A program made the position numbers and the translations under genes. The notes under the pieces were generated by a model. It was not told where the DNA came from. It did no database searches and worked only from the letters and a program-made list of their open reading frames with translations. Shown here in pieces: positions 1 to 8,133 of a stretch of DNA of 29,366 bases; position 1 is the first letter of the stretch, and every line of letters begins with the position of its first letter. The stretch comes from Bacillota bacterium (lineage in GTDB: Bacteria; Bacillota; Clostridia; Lachnospirales; Lachnospiraceae), in contig JAEZVF010000089.1 in the NCBI GenBank assembly GCA_023443225.1, positions 1 to 29,366 on the forward strand, in the 5' to 3' direction.

Positions 1-207
1 CTTGGAGCAGCAGGAGAACCAGTCTGCGGCATACCAGTAGGAGGCATATTAGATCTTGGAGCGGCAGGGGATCCAGTCTGCGGCATACCAGTAGGTGGCA
101 TAGTAGACCTTGGAGCAGCAGGAGAACCAGTTTGCGGCATACCAGTCTGTGGCATGTTAGATCTTGGAGCAGCGGGAGTTCCAGTCTGCGGCATACCAGT
201 AGGTGGC
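1..207. repeat. 54-bp in-frame tandem repeat, about four copies
   Basis: Units begin at 1, 55, 109 and 163, each opening with CTTGGAGC on the + strand. They differ at a few positions, and the last unit degrades after about 207. Each unit is 18 codons, so copy-number changes keep the minus-strand reading frame. The array continues to the window edge, so its full size is unknown. Confidence 0.9.
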
Positions 208-434
208 ATGGTAGTTTGTGGCATGCCATTCTGTGGTGCTGTAGTTACATTAGGGTTCATTAATGGTTTGCGCATATAACCTGCAGAATTATTTACAAAA
301 GGTGAAACGGTGGAATAATCTGGTATCCCATGCCTTTCTAGAACTTGTGCTGTTTTAGGATAGTAATCTGGGTTCCTTTGTTCGGCTTGGGTTTGATTTG
401 TGTAAGGAGAATATTCAGGAAAAGAATATTTCAT
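1..434 (-). CDS. Repeat-rich Pro/Thr/Gln protein, 3' end cut by window edge
   Basis: The gene starts at the ATG complementary to 432-434, just after a good GGAGGT ribosome binding site, and runs off the left edge, so about 144 residues are visible. The first 75 or so residues are non-repetitive and rich in Tyr, Pro and Asn (MKYSFPEYSPYTNQ at the start). The rest is an 18-residue repeat of the type TGMPQTGSPAAPRS(N/T)MPP, encoded by 54-bp units. There is no signal peptide or membrane segment. I do not recognise the family. Pro/Met/Gln-rich proteins of this look occur among clostridial spore coat proteins such as CotJA, but the informative C-terminus is missing, so this is only a guess. Confidence 0.75.
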   Translation of the reverse strand, partial: MKYSFPEYSPYTNQTQAEQRNPDYYPKTAQVLERHGIPDYSTVSPFVNNSAGYMRKPLMNPNVTTAPQNGMPQTTMPPTGMPQTGTPAAPRSNMPQTGMPQTGSPAAPRSTMPPTGMPQTGSPAAPRSNMPPTGMPQTGSPAAP

Positions 435-573
435 TAAAACCTCCATAGTATAACATCTTATATATTTTATTTAACAATATATGCTATTTGCGGTAATCCG
501 TGCACAACAGAACCCTGAAACTGTGGAATGAAGCTATGAAGTTAACAAAAAGGGTAGGATTATTTTTTGTTTT

Positions 574-1854
574 ATGATAAAATACATAAATGAAACAAAA
601 CTAAAGTATCATAGAAAGGCTTACGATTCAGTTATGGACCAGAATATTGAAAAAGTTGTTTGTGATAATTTAAACATAGATTTCATTGATATGATACTTA
701 GCAATCCTACAAAGGAATCGGAATTAAAGAAGGTAAAAATTCGACCAATTACTTTAAAAGGGAATTTGGTTTATCAGGCAGCAGAATACCGTGGAAAGCA
801 GATTTTCCATCTAAACTGTTCGAAAGAAGAATTATTAAAAAAGTTACCAGAGTGGCTGGACAACGTAATGAAGCAGGTACAAATTCGAACTCAGCAGAAA
901 ATGGTTACTGTTTTGATTAGCAAAAAAGGAAAAGCTACTATTAAGATAAAAAGTATAAAAACTTCATTAGATAATGCACAAGTTTCAAGTGGGATGCCCC
1001 ATAATCGAGAAAAGGATTATATTATAAAGGAAGGGAAGCCGATTCCTTTTCTAATAGACCTTGGTGTTATGACTGTAGATGGGAAAATTATTCATGCTAA
1101 ATATGATAAGTTTAAACAAATCAATCGATTTTTAGAGTTTATCGAAGATGTTTTGCCTGTATTTGATAAAGACAGGAGATTGACAATTCTAGATTTTGGG
1201 TGCGGTAAATCATATCTTACTTTTGCTATGTATTATTATCTAAAAGTGGAAAAGGGATATCAGATACGAATCATAGGTCTGGACCTTAAGAAGTCTGTGA
1301 TAGAAAATTGTAATATACTTGCAAAACGTTATGGTTATGATGACTTAAATTTCTTAGAAGGCGATATTGCTTCTTATAAAGGTGTGAGTAAAGTTGATAT
1401 GGTGGTAACCCTTCATGCTTGTGATACTGCAACGGATTATGCATTATATAAGGCTATTTGTTGGAAAGCTGATGTGATCTTATCGGTACCCTGTTGTCAA
1501 CATGAATTAAATGCTCAAATTGATTGCAATGATCTACAGCCAATACTGCATTATGGTTTAATAAAGGAACGTATTGCTGCATTGGCAACGGACGCTTTAC
1601 GAGCAGAGTTATTGGAAATTGTAGGATATAAGTCGCATGTTTTGGAGTTCATTGATATGGAGCATACTCCAAAAAACATACTGATACGTGCAGTAAAAAG
1701 AACAAAGCAGGATGAAAAAAATCAGGAAGAAGCAACAAACCTAGGAAATTCCTCCAAAAAACTGAAAGAATATAAAATGTGCAAAAAGTTATTAGGGGTT
1801 GAACCCACCCTGTATCGTTTGTTATCGGAGCAGTTTCCGACATCTTTTTTATAA
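574..1854 (+). CDS. SAM-dependent methyltransferase, METTL25/GSTCD-like (Methyltransf_32 type)
   Basis: This 426-residue protein has a class I SAM-binding motif at about residues 205-216 (ILDFGCGKSYLT), a second conserved stretch LHACDTATDYAL from 280, and a PCCQH motif at 306-310. These three together are typical of the Methyltransf_32 group that includes METTL25 and GSTCD C-terminal regions. The roughly 180 residues before the domain are unassigned and may bind the substrate, which is unknown. A basic C-terminal tail follows residue 370. An in-frame stop at 529-531 leaves the ATG at 574 as the first ATG; the purine stretch at 551-558 is a rather distant ribosome binding site. The next gene starts 12 bases downstream, so the two are probably co-transcribed. 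Confidence 0.8.
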   Translation: MIKYINETKLKYHRKAYDSVMDQNIEKVVCDNLNIDFIDMILSNPTKESELKKVKIRPITLKGNLVYQAAEYRGKQIFHLNCSKEELLKKLPEWLDNVMKQVQIRTQQKMVTVLISKKGKATIKIKSIKTSLDNAQVSSGMPHNREKDYIIKEGKPIPFLIDLGVMTVDGKIIHAKYDKFKQINRFLEFIEDVLPVFDKDRRLTILDFGCGKSYLTFAMYYYLKVEKGYQIRIIGLDLKKSVIENCNILAKRYGYDDLNFLEGDIASYKGVSKVDMVVTLHACDTATDYALYKAICWKADVILSVPCCQHELNAQIDCNDLQPILHYGLIKERIAALATDALRAELLEIVGYKSHVLEFIDMEHTPKNILIRAVKRTKQDEKNQEEATNLGNSSKKLKEYKMCKKLLGVEPTLYRLLSEQFPTSFL

Positions 1855-1866
1855 GGAAGTGAATCT

Positions 1867-4416
1867 ATGTTAAAGCTTTTATATCGATTGATAATATTAG
1901 TATGTATATTTATAGGTGCTGTCTATTATTTTGGGCAGGATATGAAAGAAGAAGTTTTCGATCTTAATAAAACAACGCAGATGAGCGAAACATCTTTTCC
2001 TATTGTTTCAATTAAGACTGGAAATGATAAACTTAACTTACTTCATGGATATAGTAATAACCTAAATGCTAATGTCATAAGGGAATCCATTACCCCCCTT
2101 GACAGTGAACAAAGTTTTGTCGCAGTGATTGACGAAAAAGAAAATGAAGTAAAACGGGTTCTATATGAACTGCGTTCAGTTACGGACAATGAAGTAATTG
2201 AATCGAGTACAATTAATGCTTTGGAAAACGAAGGAGAAAAGCGAACAGCAAAAATTAAATTTAAAACGGAGTTGAAAGAAAATGCCGAATATGCTGTTAA
2301 AATAACCTTGGTTACCAGTGAAAGCAAAAAAATGAATTATTATACGCGGGTAAAGCTAATTCATAACTCCCATTATCAAGAAAAAATAGATTTTGCGATG
2401 AATTTTCATGATTCAATTATGGATAAGAACAGGGCAGAAGATGTCATAGCATTTCTTGAACCGGACTCCACTTCGGATGATTCTTCTCTTGCATATGTTA
2501 ATATTCATTCCAGTTTTGAACTGATAAAATGGGGAAATTTATCACCAATAGTTCTGAATGAAATTGTTCCAACAATAAAAGAAATTAATGAGGATATGGC
2601 CTCCATTGAATTGAAATATATGATTTCTGCTGAAACAGATAACGGAACAGAGCTTTTTTATGTAAAAGAATTTTATCGCGTTCGTTACACTTCGTCCCGT
2701 ATGTATTTGTTGAATTATGAAAGAAACATGGAAGCTGCATTTGATATTAATTTAACTAGCTTATCCAAAAGTGAGTTCAAAATCGGAATTACGAGCCAGG
2801 CGGATATGGACTTGATTACCAGTTCGGATAATAATAAACTTGCATTTGTAAGACAAAGAGAACTCTGGTTTTACGATCTTGCTGAAAATTCGGCTGTTAA
2901 AGTATTCTCATTCCGCCAAACAGATACGGATTATTTAAGAGATACGTATGAAGAACATGATGTTAAAATACTAAACATGGATGAAGACGGGAATATTAAC
3001 TTTATAGTATATGGTTATATGAACCGCGGCGTTTATGAAGGTGGAGTTGGAATTATTTTATATAAGTTCTATAGTGGAGAAAACAGAATTGAAGAACAAG
3101 TTTATATACCGATGAATGTACCATATCAAATCCTAAAGGAAGAATTAGGTTCTTTTAGTTACGTAAATAAACTTGGAACATTTTACTTTACTATTAATGA
3201 TGCTATATATGCATATAATTTGATTACTAAAGAATTATCTGAATTAGTTTCTGGAATTTCCAGTGATGATTATGTTGTAAGTAAAGAACAACATTATATT
3301 GTATGGCAGAATAGTAGTAGCCCAACAGAATCTACCAGTATTAACATTTTGAATTTGGAAACGGTGGAAGAGAAGCAGATCACAGCACCTGCAGGTTCGA
3401 ATATTAAATTGTTAGGTAGAATTGAGAATAATATCATTTATGGATTTGCGAAAACGAATGATATTGTAGCAACGATTGACGGTAGTATCCTAGTTCCGAT
3501 GTATCAAATCAATATAGCAGATTCCAATCTGGATATACTTAAGGAATACTCCAAAGATGGGTATTATGTTACCAGGGCCGAAGTAAATAATAATATTATT
3601 AATTTAGAGCGGATGGTTAAGCAGAAGCAGAATGGGGAAATTGATTATAGACTAGCAGAGCCGGATAGTATCATAAATCAGACCATAGAACAAACCGATG
3701 CAGTTAGCCTTACCGCAAGAGTTACACAAAAAACATTGACAGAACTGTATATCTCATTAACCTCTGGTTATAAGATGGAGAAAATGCCAAGTGTAAGTGA
3801 AACTATCAATACTATTATCACGAAAGATACTACTCTAAGGTTAGAAGAACGTAAATATTTGCCGGAACGGTTTGTTGTTTATGCACGAGGTGGTGTTGAA
3901 GGCATATATGACAATGCAGGAGATGCAATTAACAGAGCAGATGAATATGTTGGGTCTGTTGTTAATAATAAACAAATCGTTCTGTGGGAACGAGGTAGTA
4001 AGAGTGCTGAAAGTACATTAGTTGGAATTACACCTATTTATGAGAGCGCATCTACGAATAGTGTAATGGCATGTGCTAAGATGATGTTGAATTATTATAA
4101 AAAGAATCCCAATTATGCAAGTTCGGTAAAAGATGTAAATTCTGCATATGAAATGTTGAATCAGGGTATGGGAGATTCTTTGCTTAATTTGACTGGATGT
4201 ACTTTAGATGAGGTTCTTTATTATATCAGTAAAAAGAGACCAGTATTGGCTATGAAGGATTCCGACAATGCCGTATTAATTATTTCATATGATGCGTATA
4301 ATATAACTGTTATCGATCCATCTTCTTTTACTACTAAGAAAATAGGATTAAACGATGGTATGAAACTGTTTCAATCAGCAGGGAATATCTTCCTTAGTTA
4401 TATAGCTATAGAATAA
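1867..4416 (+). CDS. Membrane-anchored protein with beta-propeller-like middle and degenerate C39-type peptidase domain
   Basis: The 849-residue product has one N-terminal membrane segment (about 4-22) and is probably extracytoplasmic. Residues about 310-600 consist of short repeated beta-rich blocks (LAFVRQRELWFYDL, TFYFTINDAIYAYNL) that resemble a propeller of the TolB/WD type. Residues about 675-720 hold a short SPOR-like motif (VVYARGGVEGIYDNAGDAI) that I believe recurs in clostridial C39-like proteins. From 720 to the end the fold resembles peptidase C39: the MMLNYY helix and the closing VIDP strand are kept. The position of the catalytic Cys aligns with Ser732 (in ASTNSVMA), and that of the catalytic His with Asn801 (SDNAVLI); Asp817 remains. 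It is therefore likely a non-catalytic binding protein. The start has an AAGGAAGTG ribosome binding site. It lies 12 bases after the methyltransferase gene. Confidence 0.7.
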   Translation: MLKLLYRLIILVCIFIGAVYYFGQDMKEEVFDLNKTTQMSETSFPIVSIKTGNDKLNLLHGYSNNLNANVIRESITPLDSEQSFVAVIDEKENEVKRVLYELRSVTDNEVIESSTINALENEGEKRTAKIKFKTELKENAEYAVKITLVTSESKKMNYYTRVKLIHNSHYQEKIDFAMNFHDSIMDKNRAEDVIAFLEPDSTSDDSSLAYVNIHSSFELIKWGNLSPIVLNEIVPTIKEINEDMASIELKYMISAETDNGTELFYVKEFYRVRYTSSRMYLLNYERNMEAAFDINLTSLSKSEFKIGITSQADMDLITSSDNNKLAFVRQRELWFYDLAENSAVKVFSFRQTDTDYLRDTYEEHDVKILNMDEDGNINFIVYGYMNRGVYEGGVGIILYKFYSGENRIEEQVYIPMNVPYQILKEELGSFSYVNKLGTFYFTINDAIYAYNLITKELSELVSGISSDDYVVSKEQHYIVWQNSSSPTESTSINILNLETVEEKQITAPAGSNIKLLGRIENNIIYGFAKTNDIVATIDGSILVPMYQINIADSNLDILKEYSKDGYYVTRAEVNNNIINLERMVKQKQNGEIDYRLAEPDSIINQTIEQTDAVSLTARVTQKTLTELYISLTSGYKMEKMPSVSETINTIITKDTTLRLEERKYLPERFVVYARGGVEGIYDNAGDAINRADEYVGSVVNNKQIVLWERGSKSAESTLVGITPIYESASTNSVMACAKMMLNYYKKNPNYASSVKDVNSAYEMLNQGMGDSLLNLTGCTLDEVLYYISKKRPVLAMKDSDNAVLIISYDAYNITVIDPSSFTTKKIGLNDGMKLFQSAGNIFLSYIAIE

Positions 4417-4463
4417 ATTTGAAGTTGAAATTGATTTAATTCAATCAACAGAAAGAGGTTAAC

Positions 4464-5579
4464 ATGGATGAAAGAATAAAGTTATTAGCACATAATTTAG
4501 TAAATTACTCAATGAATGTACAAAAAGGTGAGAAAGTTTATATTCATTATGTTGGAGACTCGACAAGGGAGTTGGCAAGACAACTTATTAAAGAAGTGTA
4601 TAAGGCAGAAGGGATTCCGTTTCCTCATTATACCGATCAGAAGGTGCATAGAGAAACACTACTGCATTGCACAGAAGAACAATTGAAACTCATGGCGAAG
4701 ATTGATGCGGCTGAAATGGACCAGATGGATTGCTATGTTGGTGTTCGAGGAACGGATAATGTTACAGAATTATCTGATGTACCTTCAGATAAGATGGAAC
4801 TTTATGAAAGGCTCTATTCTACCCCGGTACATCATGATATTCGTGTCAAAAAGACAAAATGGGTAGTGCTTCGTTATCCAAATGATTCTATGGCACAATT
4901 GGCGAACACAAGTACAGAGAATTTTGAAGATTTCTATTTTAATGTATGTAATTTAAACTACTCTAAAATGAAGAATGCTATGGAGAACCTTGTGGCTTAC
5001 ATGAATCGCACTGATAAAGTGCGTATTACTGGGCCGGGTACAGACCTTACATTTTCCATTAAGGATATTCCAGCAGTGCCTTGTGCAGGAGAATGCAATA
5101 TACCAGATGGTGAGGTATATACAGCACCAGTGAGAAATTCTATCAACGGAACACTTGCTTATAATACGCCGGCAGTATTTCAAGGATATACCTATGAGAA
5201 TATAAGATTGACATTCAAAGAGGGGAAAATAATAGAAGCAACAGCAAACGATACTGAGAGAATTAACAAAGTATTTGACACAGATGAAGGAGCTAGATAT
5301 GTAGGAGAATTTGCCATTGGAGTTAATCCTTATATCTTAAAAGCAATGAAAGATACCTTATTTGATGAAAAAATCATGGGATCCTTCCATTTTACGCCAG
5401 GAAATTGTTATGATACAGCTCCAAATGGAAATGTCTCTGCAATCCATTGGGATTTAGTATGTATACAGACCTCCGAATATGGTGGTGGCGAGATATATTT
5501 TGATGACGTATTAATCCGAAAGAACGGATATTTTGTAGTACCCGAGTTAGAGTGCCTAAATCCAGAGAGTCTGATGTAA
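4464..5579 (+). CDS. Aminopeptidase, peptidase family M29 (AmpS/AmpT-like)
   Basis: At 371 residues this is a slightly short member of the M29 metallo-aminopeptidases, which remove N-terminal residues from peptides in the cytoplasm using two metal ions. The expected ligands are all visible: Glu217 in GEVYTAP, Glu282 in GEFAIG, His309 in GSFHF, and His328 and Asp330 in IHWD. The N-terminal part (HNLVNYSMNVQKGEKVYIHY) is also typical of the family. An AGAGG ribosome binding site precedes the ATG. It follows the pseudo-peptidase gene by 47 bases and ends two bases before the stop codon of the opposing XRE gene. Confidence 0.9.
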   Translation: MDERIKLLAHNLVNYSMNVQKGEKVYIHYVGDSTRELARQLIKEVYKAEGIPFPHYTDQKVHRETLLHCTEEQLKLMAKIDAAEMDQMDCYVGVRGTDNVTELSDVPSDKMELYERLYSTPVHHDIRVKKTKWVVLRYPNDSMAQLANTSTENFEDFYFNVCNLNYSKMKNAMENLVAYMNRTDKVRITGPGTDLTFSIKDIPAVPCAGECNIPDGEVYTAPVRNSINGTLAYNTPAVFQGYTYENIRLTFKEGKIIEATANDTERINKVFDTDEGARYVGEFAIGVNPYILKAMKDTLFDEKIMGSFHFTPGNCYDTAPNGNVSAIHWDLVCIQTSEYGGGEIYFDDVLIRKNGYFVVPELECLNPESLM

Positions 5580-5581
5580 TA

Positions 5582-5935
5582 CTAACATAGGCTGTTTGTT
5601 TTCTTATCTTTCAATTTATTTGACTGGTCACGATCTAAGAGCAGGGTGTTGAGGATTAGAAGACAACGGTCTTTGTCCTCTACAGTAAAGGAATCAAATA
5701 AGTTAAGGAAATGCTCTTTTGGAGAATCCTTCGTTACAAAATTATTGTCAACTAACGAATCGATTGATATTTGAAAATAATTTGACAATTTAATCAAGGA
5801 TTCTATATTTGGGGAGGAGATATCTTTTTCATAACTGCTAATCATTTGTTGCGTAATTCCTAATGCACTCCCGAGAGTTGCTTGGCTTAGTTTGTGTTCT
5901 TTGCGTATTTTTTCTAAAGTTGAACCAAATGACAT
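5582..5935 (-). CDS. XRE/Cro family helix-turn-helix regulator
   Basis: The product is 117 residues from the ATG complementary to 5933-5935, which is preceded by GAAAGGAA at good spacing. A longer reading frame up to 6031 exists, but that stretch overlaps the promoter and operator, so I reject it. Residues about 8-62 form an HTH_3 domain (IRKEHKLSQATLGSALGITQQMISSYEKD). The C-terminal half is charged and probably mediates dimerisation. A canonical promoter (6003-6031) and a perfect inverted repeat at the predicted transcription start (5973-5992) suggest autoregulation. Other targets cannot be told from sequence. Confidence 0.85.
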   Translation of the reverse strand: MSFGSTLEKIRKEHKLSQATLGSALGITQQMISSYEKDISSPNIESLIKLSNYFQISIDSLVDNNFVTKDSPKEHFLNLFDSFTVEDKDRCLLILNTLLLDRDQSNKLKDKKTNSLC

Positions 5936-5972
5936 AACACTATTCCTTTCTACAACAAGTATCAAAATTACC

Positions 5973-5992
5973 ACATTTATGTAAATAAATGT
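5973..5992. promoter_or_regulatory. Candidate operator of the XRE gene
   Basis: ACATTTAT-GTAA-ATAAATGT is a perfect inverted repeat with 8-bp arms. It sits just downstream of the -10 box of the XRE promoter, where a bound repressor would block initiation. Autoregulation by the XRE protein is inferred from position. Confidence 0.55.
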
Positions 5993-6002
5993 TACACCAT
6001 GA

Positions 6003-6031
6003 ATTATAGCATTCAATTTTGGGTAAAACAA
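6003..6031 (-). promoter_or_regulatory. Sigma-A-type promoter of the XRE gene
   Basis: On the minus strand TTGTTT (6026-6031) and TATAAT (6003-6008) are separated by 17 bases. Transcription would start near 5996, inside or next to the inverted repeat at 5973-5992. Confidence 0.65.
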
Positions 6032-6188
6032 CGGAATAATTCTTACGTTTATCTTACTAATTTTTAATATTTATTAATATTTTATTATTCTATTTATGGG
6101 ATATCTTTTATGTTCTATAATAAGAAAAAGCCCAAATTGGCATTTCAAATTGCAACATGAGAAAAATTTAGAAGGAAGGACAATAGAT

Positions 6189-7205
6189 ATGAAATTATTG
6201 AGTGTAGCCATACCTTGTTATAATTCAGCTGAATATATGCAACATGCAATTGAAACCTTACTAACCGGTGGGAGTGACTTGGAGATTATCATCGTTGATG
6301 ATGGTTCAAAAGATAACACGGGGAAGGTTGCAGATGAATATGCAGAAAAGTACCCTGACATTATAAAATCGATTCATCAAGAAAACGGAGGACATGGAGA
6401 AGCGGTAAATACAGGGCTGCAAAATGCTACCGGGTTATATTTTAAGGTAGTGGATAGCGATGACTGGGTAAATGAAGGAGCTCTTAAGAATGTATTAGAT
6501 ACGTTGAAGGAATTAATTGAGGATGGGCATAGTATTGATTTATTGATTGCTAATTATGTTTATGAAAAGCCTAGTTTAAATAAACATAAGGTCATGAATT
6601 ACCGCACGGCGTTGCCACAGGATAAGATATTTACTTGGAACGATATTATGTTTTTTAAGCAAAGTCAGTATATACTCATGCATTCTGCAATTTACCGTAC
6701 CAAATTATTAAAAGATTGTGGTTTAAGGTTGCCAAAACACACCTTTTATGTGGATAACATTTTTGTATATAAGCCACTCCCCTATGTAAAGACGATGTAC
6801 TATCTGGATGTGGATTTATATCGTTATTTTATTGGTCGTGACGATCAATCGGTAAATGAAAATATAATGATAAAACGTATTGACCAACAGATTAAGATTA
6901 CAAAGATTATGATAGATTCAGTAAATGTAATGGAGATTAAAAATAAAAAATTGAGGAATTATATGATCAAGTACTTATGTATGATGATGACGGTATCCTC
7001 AGTTTACTTGATTAAACAAAATACAGAAGAAAGTTTAAGAAAGAAAAAGGAACTTTGGGATTATCTTGAGAAATCCAATAAATTATTATTTGGTGAGATT
7101 CATTCAAGAATGTTAGGAAGATCAATGAATCTTCCGGGCAAAATTGGAAGGGCAGTTGTCCGGGTGGGATATGCAGTAACAAAAAAAATATATGGTTTCG
7201 GATAA
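6189..7205 (+). CDS. Family 2 glycosyltransferase
   Basis: The 338-residue product is a GT-A fold transferase of the GT2 type, which moves a sugar from a nucleotide donor. It starts MKLLSVAIPCYNSAEYMQ, has VDDGS at residues 36-40 and the metal-binding VDSDDW at 88-93. The ATG at 6189 has AAGGAAGG upstream; an ORF extension to 6096 lacks such a site and does not look like GT2 sequence. No clear membrane helix is seen, so it is probably cytoplasmic or membrane-associated. Donor and acceptor are unknown, and no other polysaccharide genes lie beside it. A hairpin overlaps its stop codon. Confidence 0.85.
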   Translation: MKLLSVAIPCYNSAEYMQHAIETLLTGGSDLEIIIVDDGSKDNTGKVADEYAEKYPDIIKSIHQENGGHGEAVNTGLQNATGLYFKVVDSDDWVNEGALKNVLDTLKELIEDGHSIDLLIANYVYEKPSLNKHKVMNYRTALPQDKIFTWNDIMFFKQSQYILMHSAIYRTKLLKDCGLRLPKHTFYVDNIFVYKPLPYVKTMYYLDVDLYRYFIGRDDQSVNENIMIKRIDQQIKITKIMIDSVNVMEIKNKKLRNYMIKYLCMMMTVSSVYLIKQNTEESLRKKKELWDYLEKSNKLLFGEIHSRMLGRSMNLPGKIGRAVVRVGYAVTKKIYGFG

Positions 7206-7224
7206 TTCCGGAAACCATATATTT
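7186..7224. terminator. Bidirectional hairpin terminator between convergent genes
   Basis: Arms 7186-7199 (AAATATATGGTTTC) and 7211-7224 (GAAACCATATATTT) are perfectly complementary over 14 bp with an 11-nt spacer. On the minus strand the stem is followed by eight Ts (complement of 7181-7188), a good terminator for the PAP2 gene. On the + strand the T tract is weak. The left arm lies inside the last codons of the glycosyltransferase gene. Confidence 0.8.
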
Positions 7225-7277
7225 GAATTTCAGCATAACGAGATGTTACGCGAATGTGTAACACTCGTGGGTTTAGA

Positions 7278-7946
7278 TTAATCGACAAAGACTTCCTTGC
7301 CTTTGATTTTATCTGTCTGCTTGTTTCCACTCAAACCATATACAGCAATATACATAATAAAACTTAATACAATGGCTGCAATAGCATCAAATGCAGAATG
7401 TTGTTTTAAAAACATAGTTGAAAGACATATTAGCACCATCAATACGAAAGAAGAAATTTGAATCCATTTAAACTTCTTTAATCTCTCATTACGGTGTATC
7501 GCAATATGAACTGCGATGGAATTAAATACATGAATACTAGGACACACATTGGTCGGTGTATCTGTTTTATAAAAGTGAGCAACGATTCGAATTAAAATAT
7601 TATCCCGTCCTAAAGTAGATAAATCCGGACGAAGATTTTGTCCATTTGGCCAAATAGTATATATGATTAAACATATTGTCATTCCAATAAATAGAAATGC
7701 GGTACATTTATAAAAATCATCTTTGGAAGTAAAGAAAAAGTAAGCCACTGATATGAAAATATATGCAAACCATAAACAATAAGGTATAACAAACCATTCG
7801 TTAAAAGGAATGATGTCATCAATAGGTAGGTAAACTGGAGTATATTGAGTGGTTACAGCTTTTTCTAAGGCAAAAAACCAAACGATATAAACAAAGAAGT
7901 AAGATAGTACCCAACCGTGTTTATACTTTTTTATTAGTTCTTTCAA
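7278..7946 (-). CDS. PAP2-superfamily membrane phosphatase (AUR1-like PAP2_3 type)
   Basis: The 222-residue protein has about six membrane segments. The three PAP2 phosphatase signatures are present in short form: RP at 106-107, CPSIH with His139, and KQHSAFD with His183 and Asp187. The CPSIH variant is typical of the PAP2_3/AUR1-like subgroup rather than the usual PSGH. It probably dephosphorylates a lipid phosphate or transfers a phospho-headgroup at the membrane; the substrate is unknown. The best start is TTG (complement of 7944-7946) with AAGGTAGGG five bases upstream. It is monocistronic and convergent with the glycosyltransferase gene. Confidence 0.8.
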   Translation of the reverse strand: MKELIKKYKHGWVLSYFFVYIVWFFALEKAVTTQYTPVYLPIDDIIPFNEWFVIPYCLWFAYIFISVAYFFFTSKDDFYKCTAFLFIGMTICLIIYTIWPNGQNLRPDLSTLGRDNILIRIVAHFYKTDTPTNVCPSIHVFNSIAVHIAIHRNERLKKFKWIQISSFVLMVLICLSTMFLKQHSAFDAIAAIVLSFIMYIAVYGLSGNKQTDKIKGKEVFVD

Positions 7947-8133
7947 ATAAACCCTACCTTTCTAAAATGTTATTTAGGTTATTTAGATACGTGGTATTAC
8001 AAGACAAGCTTTGATTCTTATATCCATTCGGATTATAGCATATAGCTCAAAATAGCACAATATCAAATAATAAATATTAATTTAAATTAAGGAAAATGTA
8101 ATAATTCTAAACTTTATGGAGGTAATTATAATT

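Noticed and set aside
1..207. CRISPR array
   Set aside because: The repeats are contiguous 54-bp coding units without unique spacers and keep an open reading frame.
5936..6031. N-terminal extension of the XRE regulator by 32 residues
   Set aside because: It would overlap the promoter and operator, and the ATG at 5933-5935 has a proper ribosome binding site and begins the conserved domain.
8116..8133. Earlier ATG for deoB
   Set aside because: This ATG is part of the ribosome binding site ATGGAGGT; the family starts at MKRVFLIVLDSFG.
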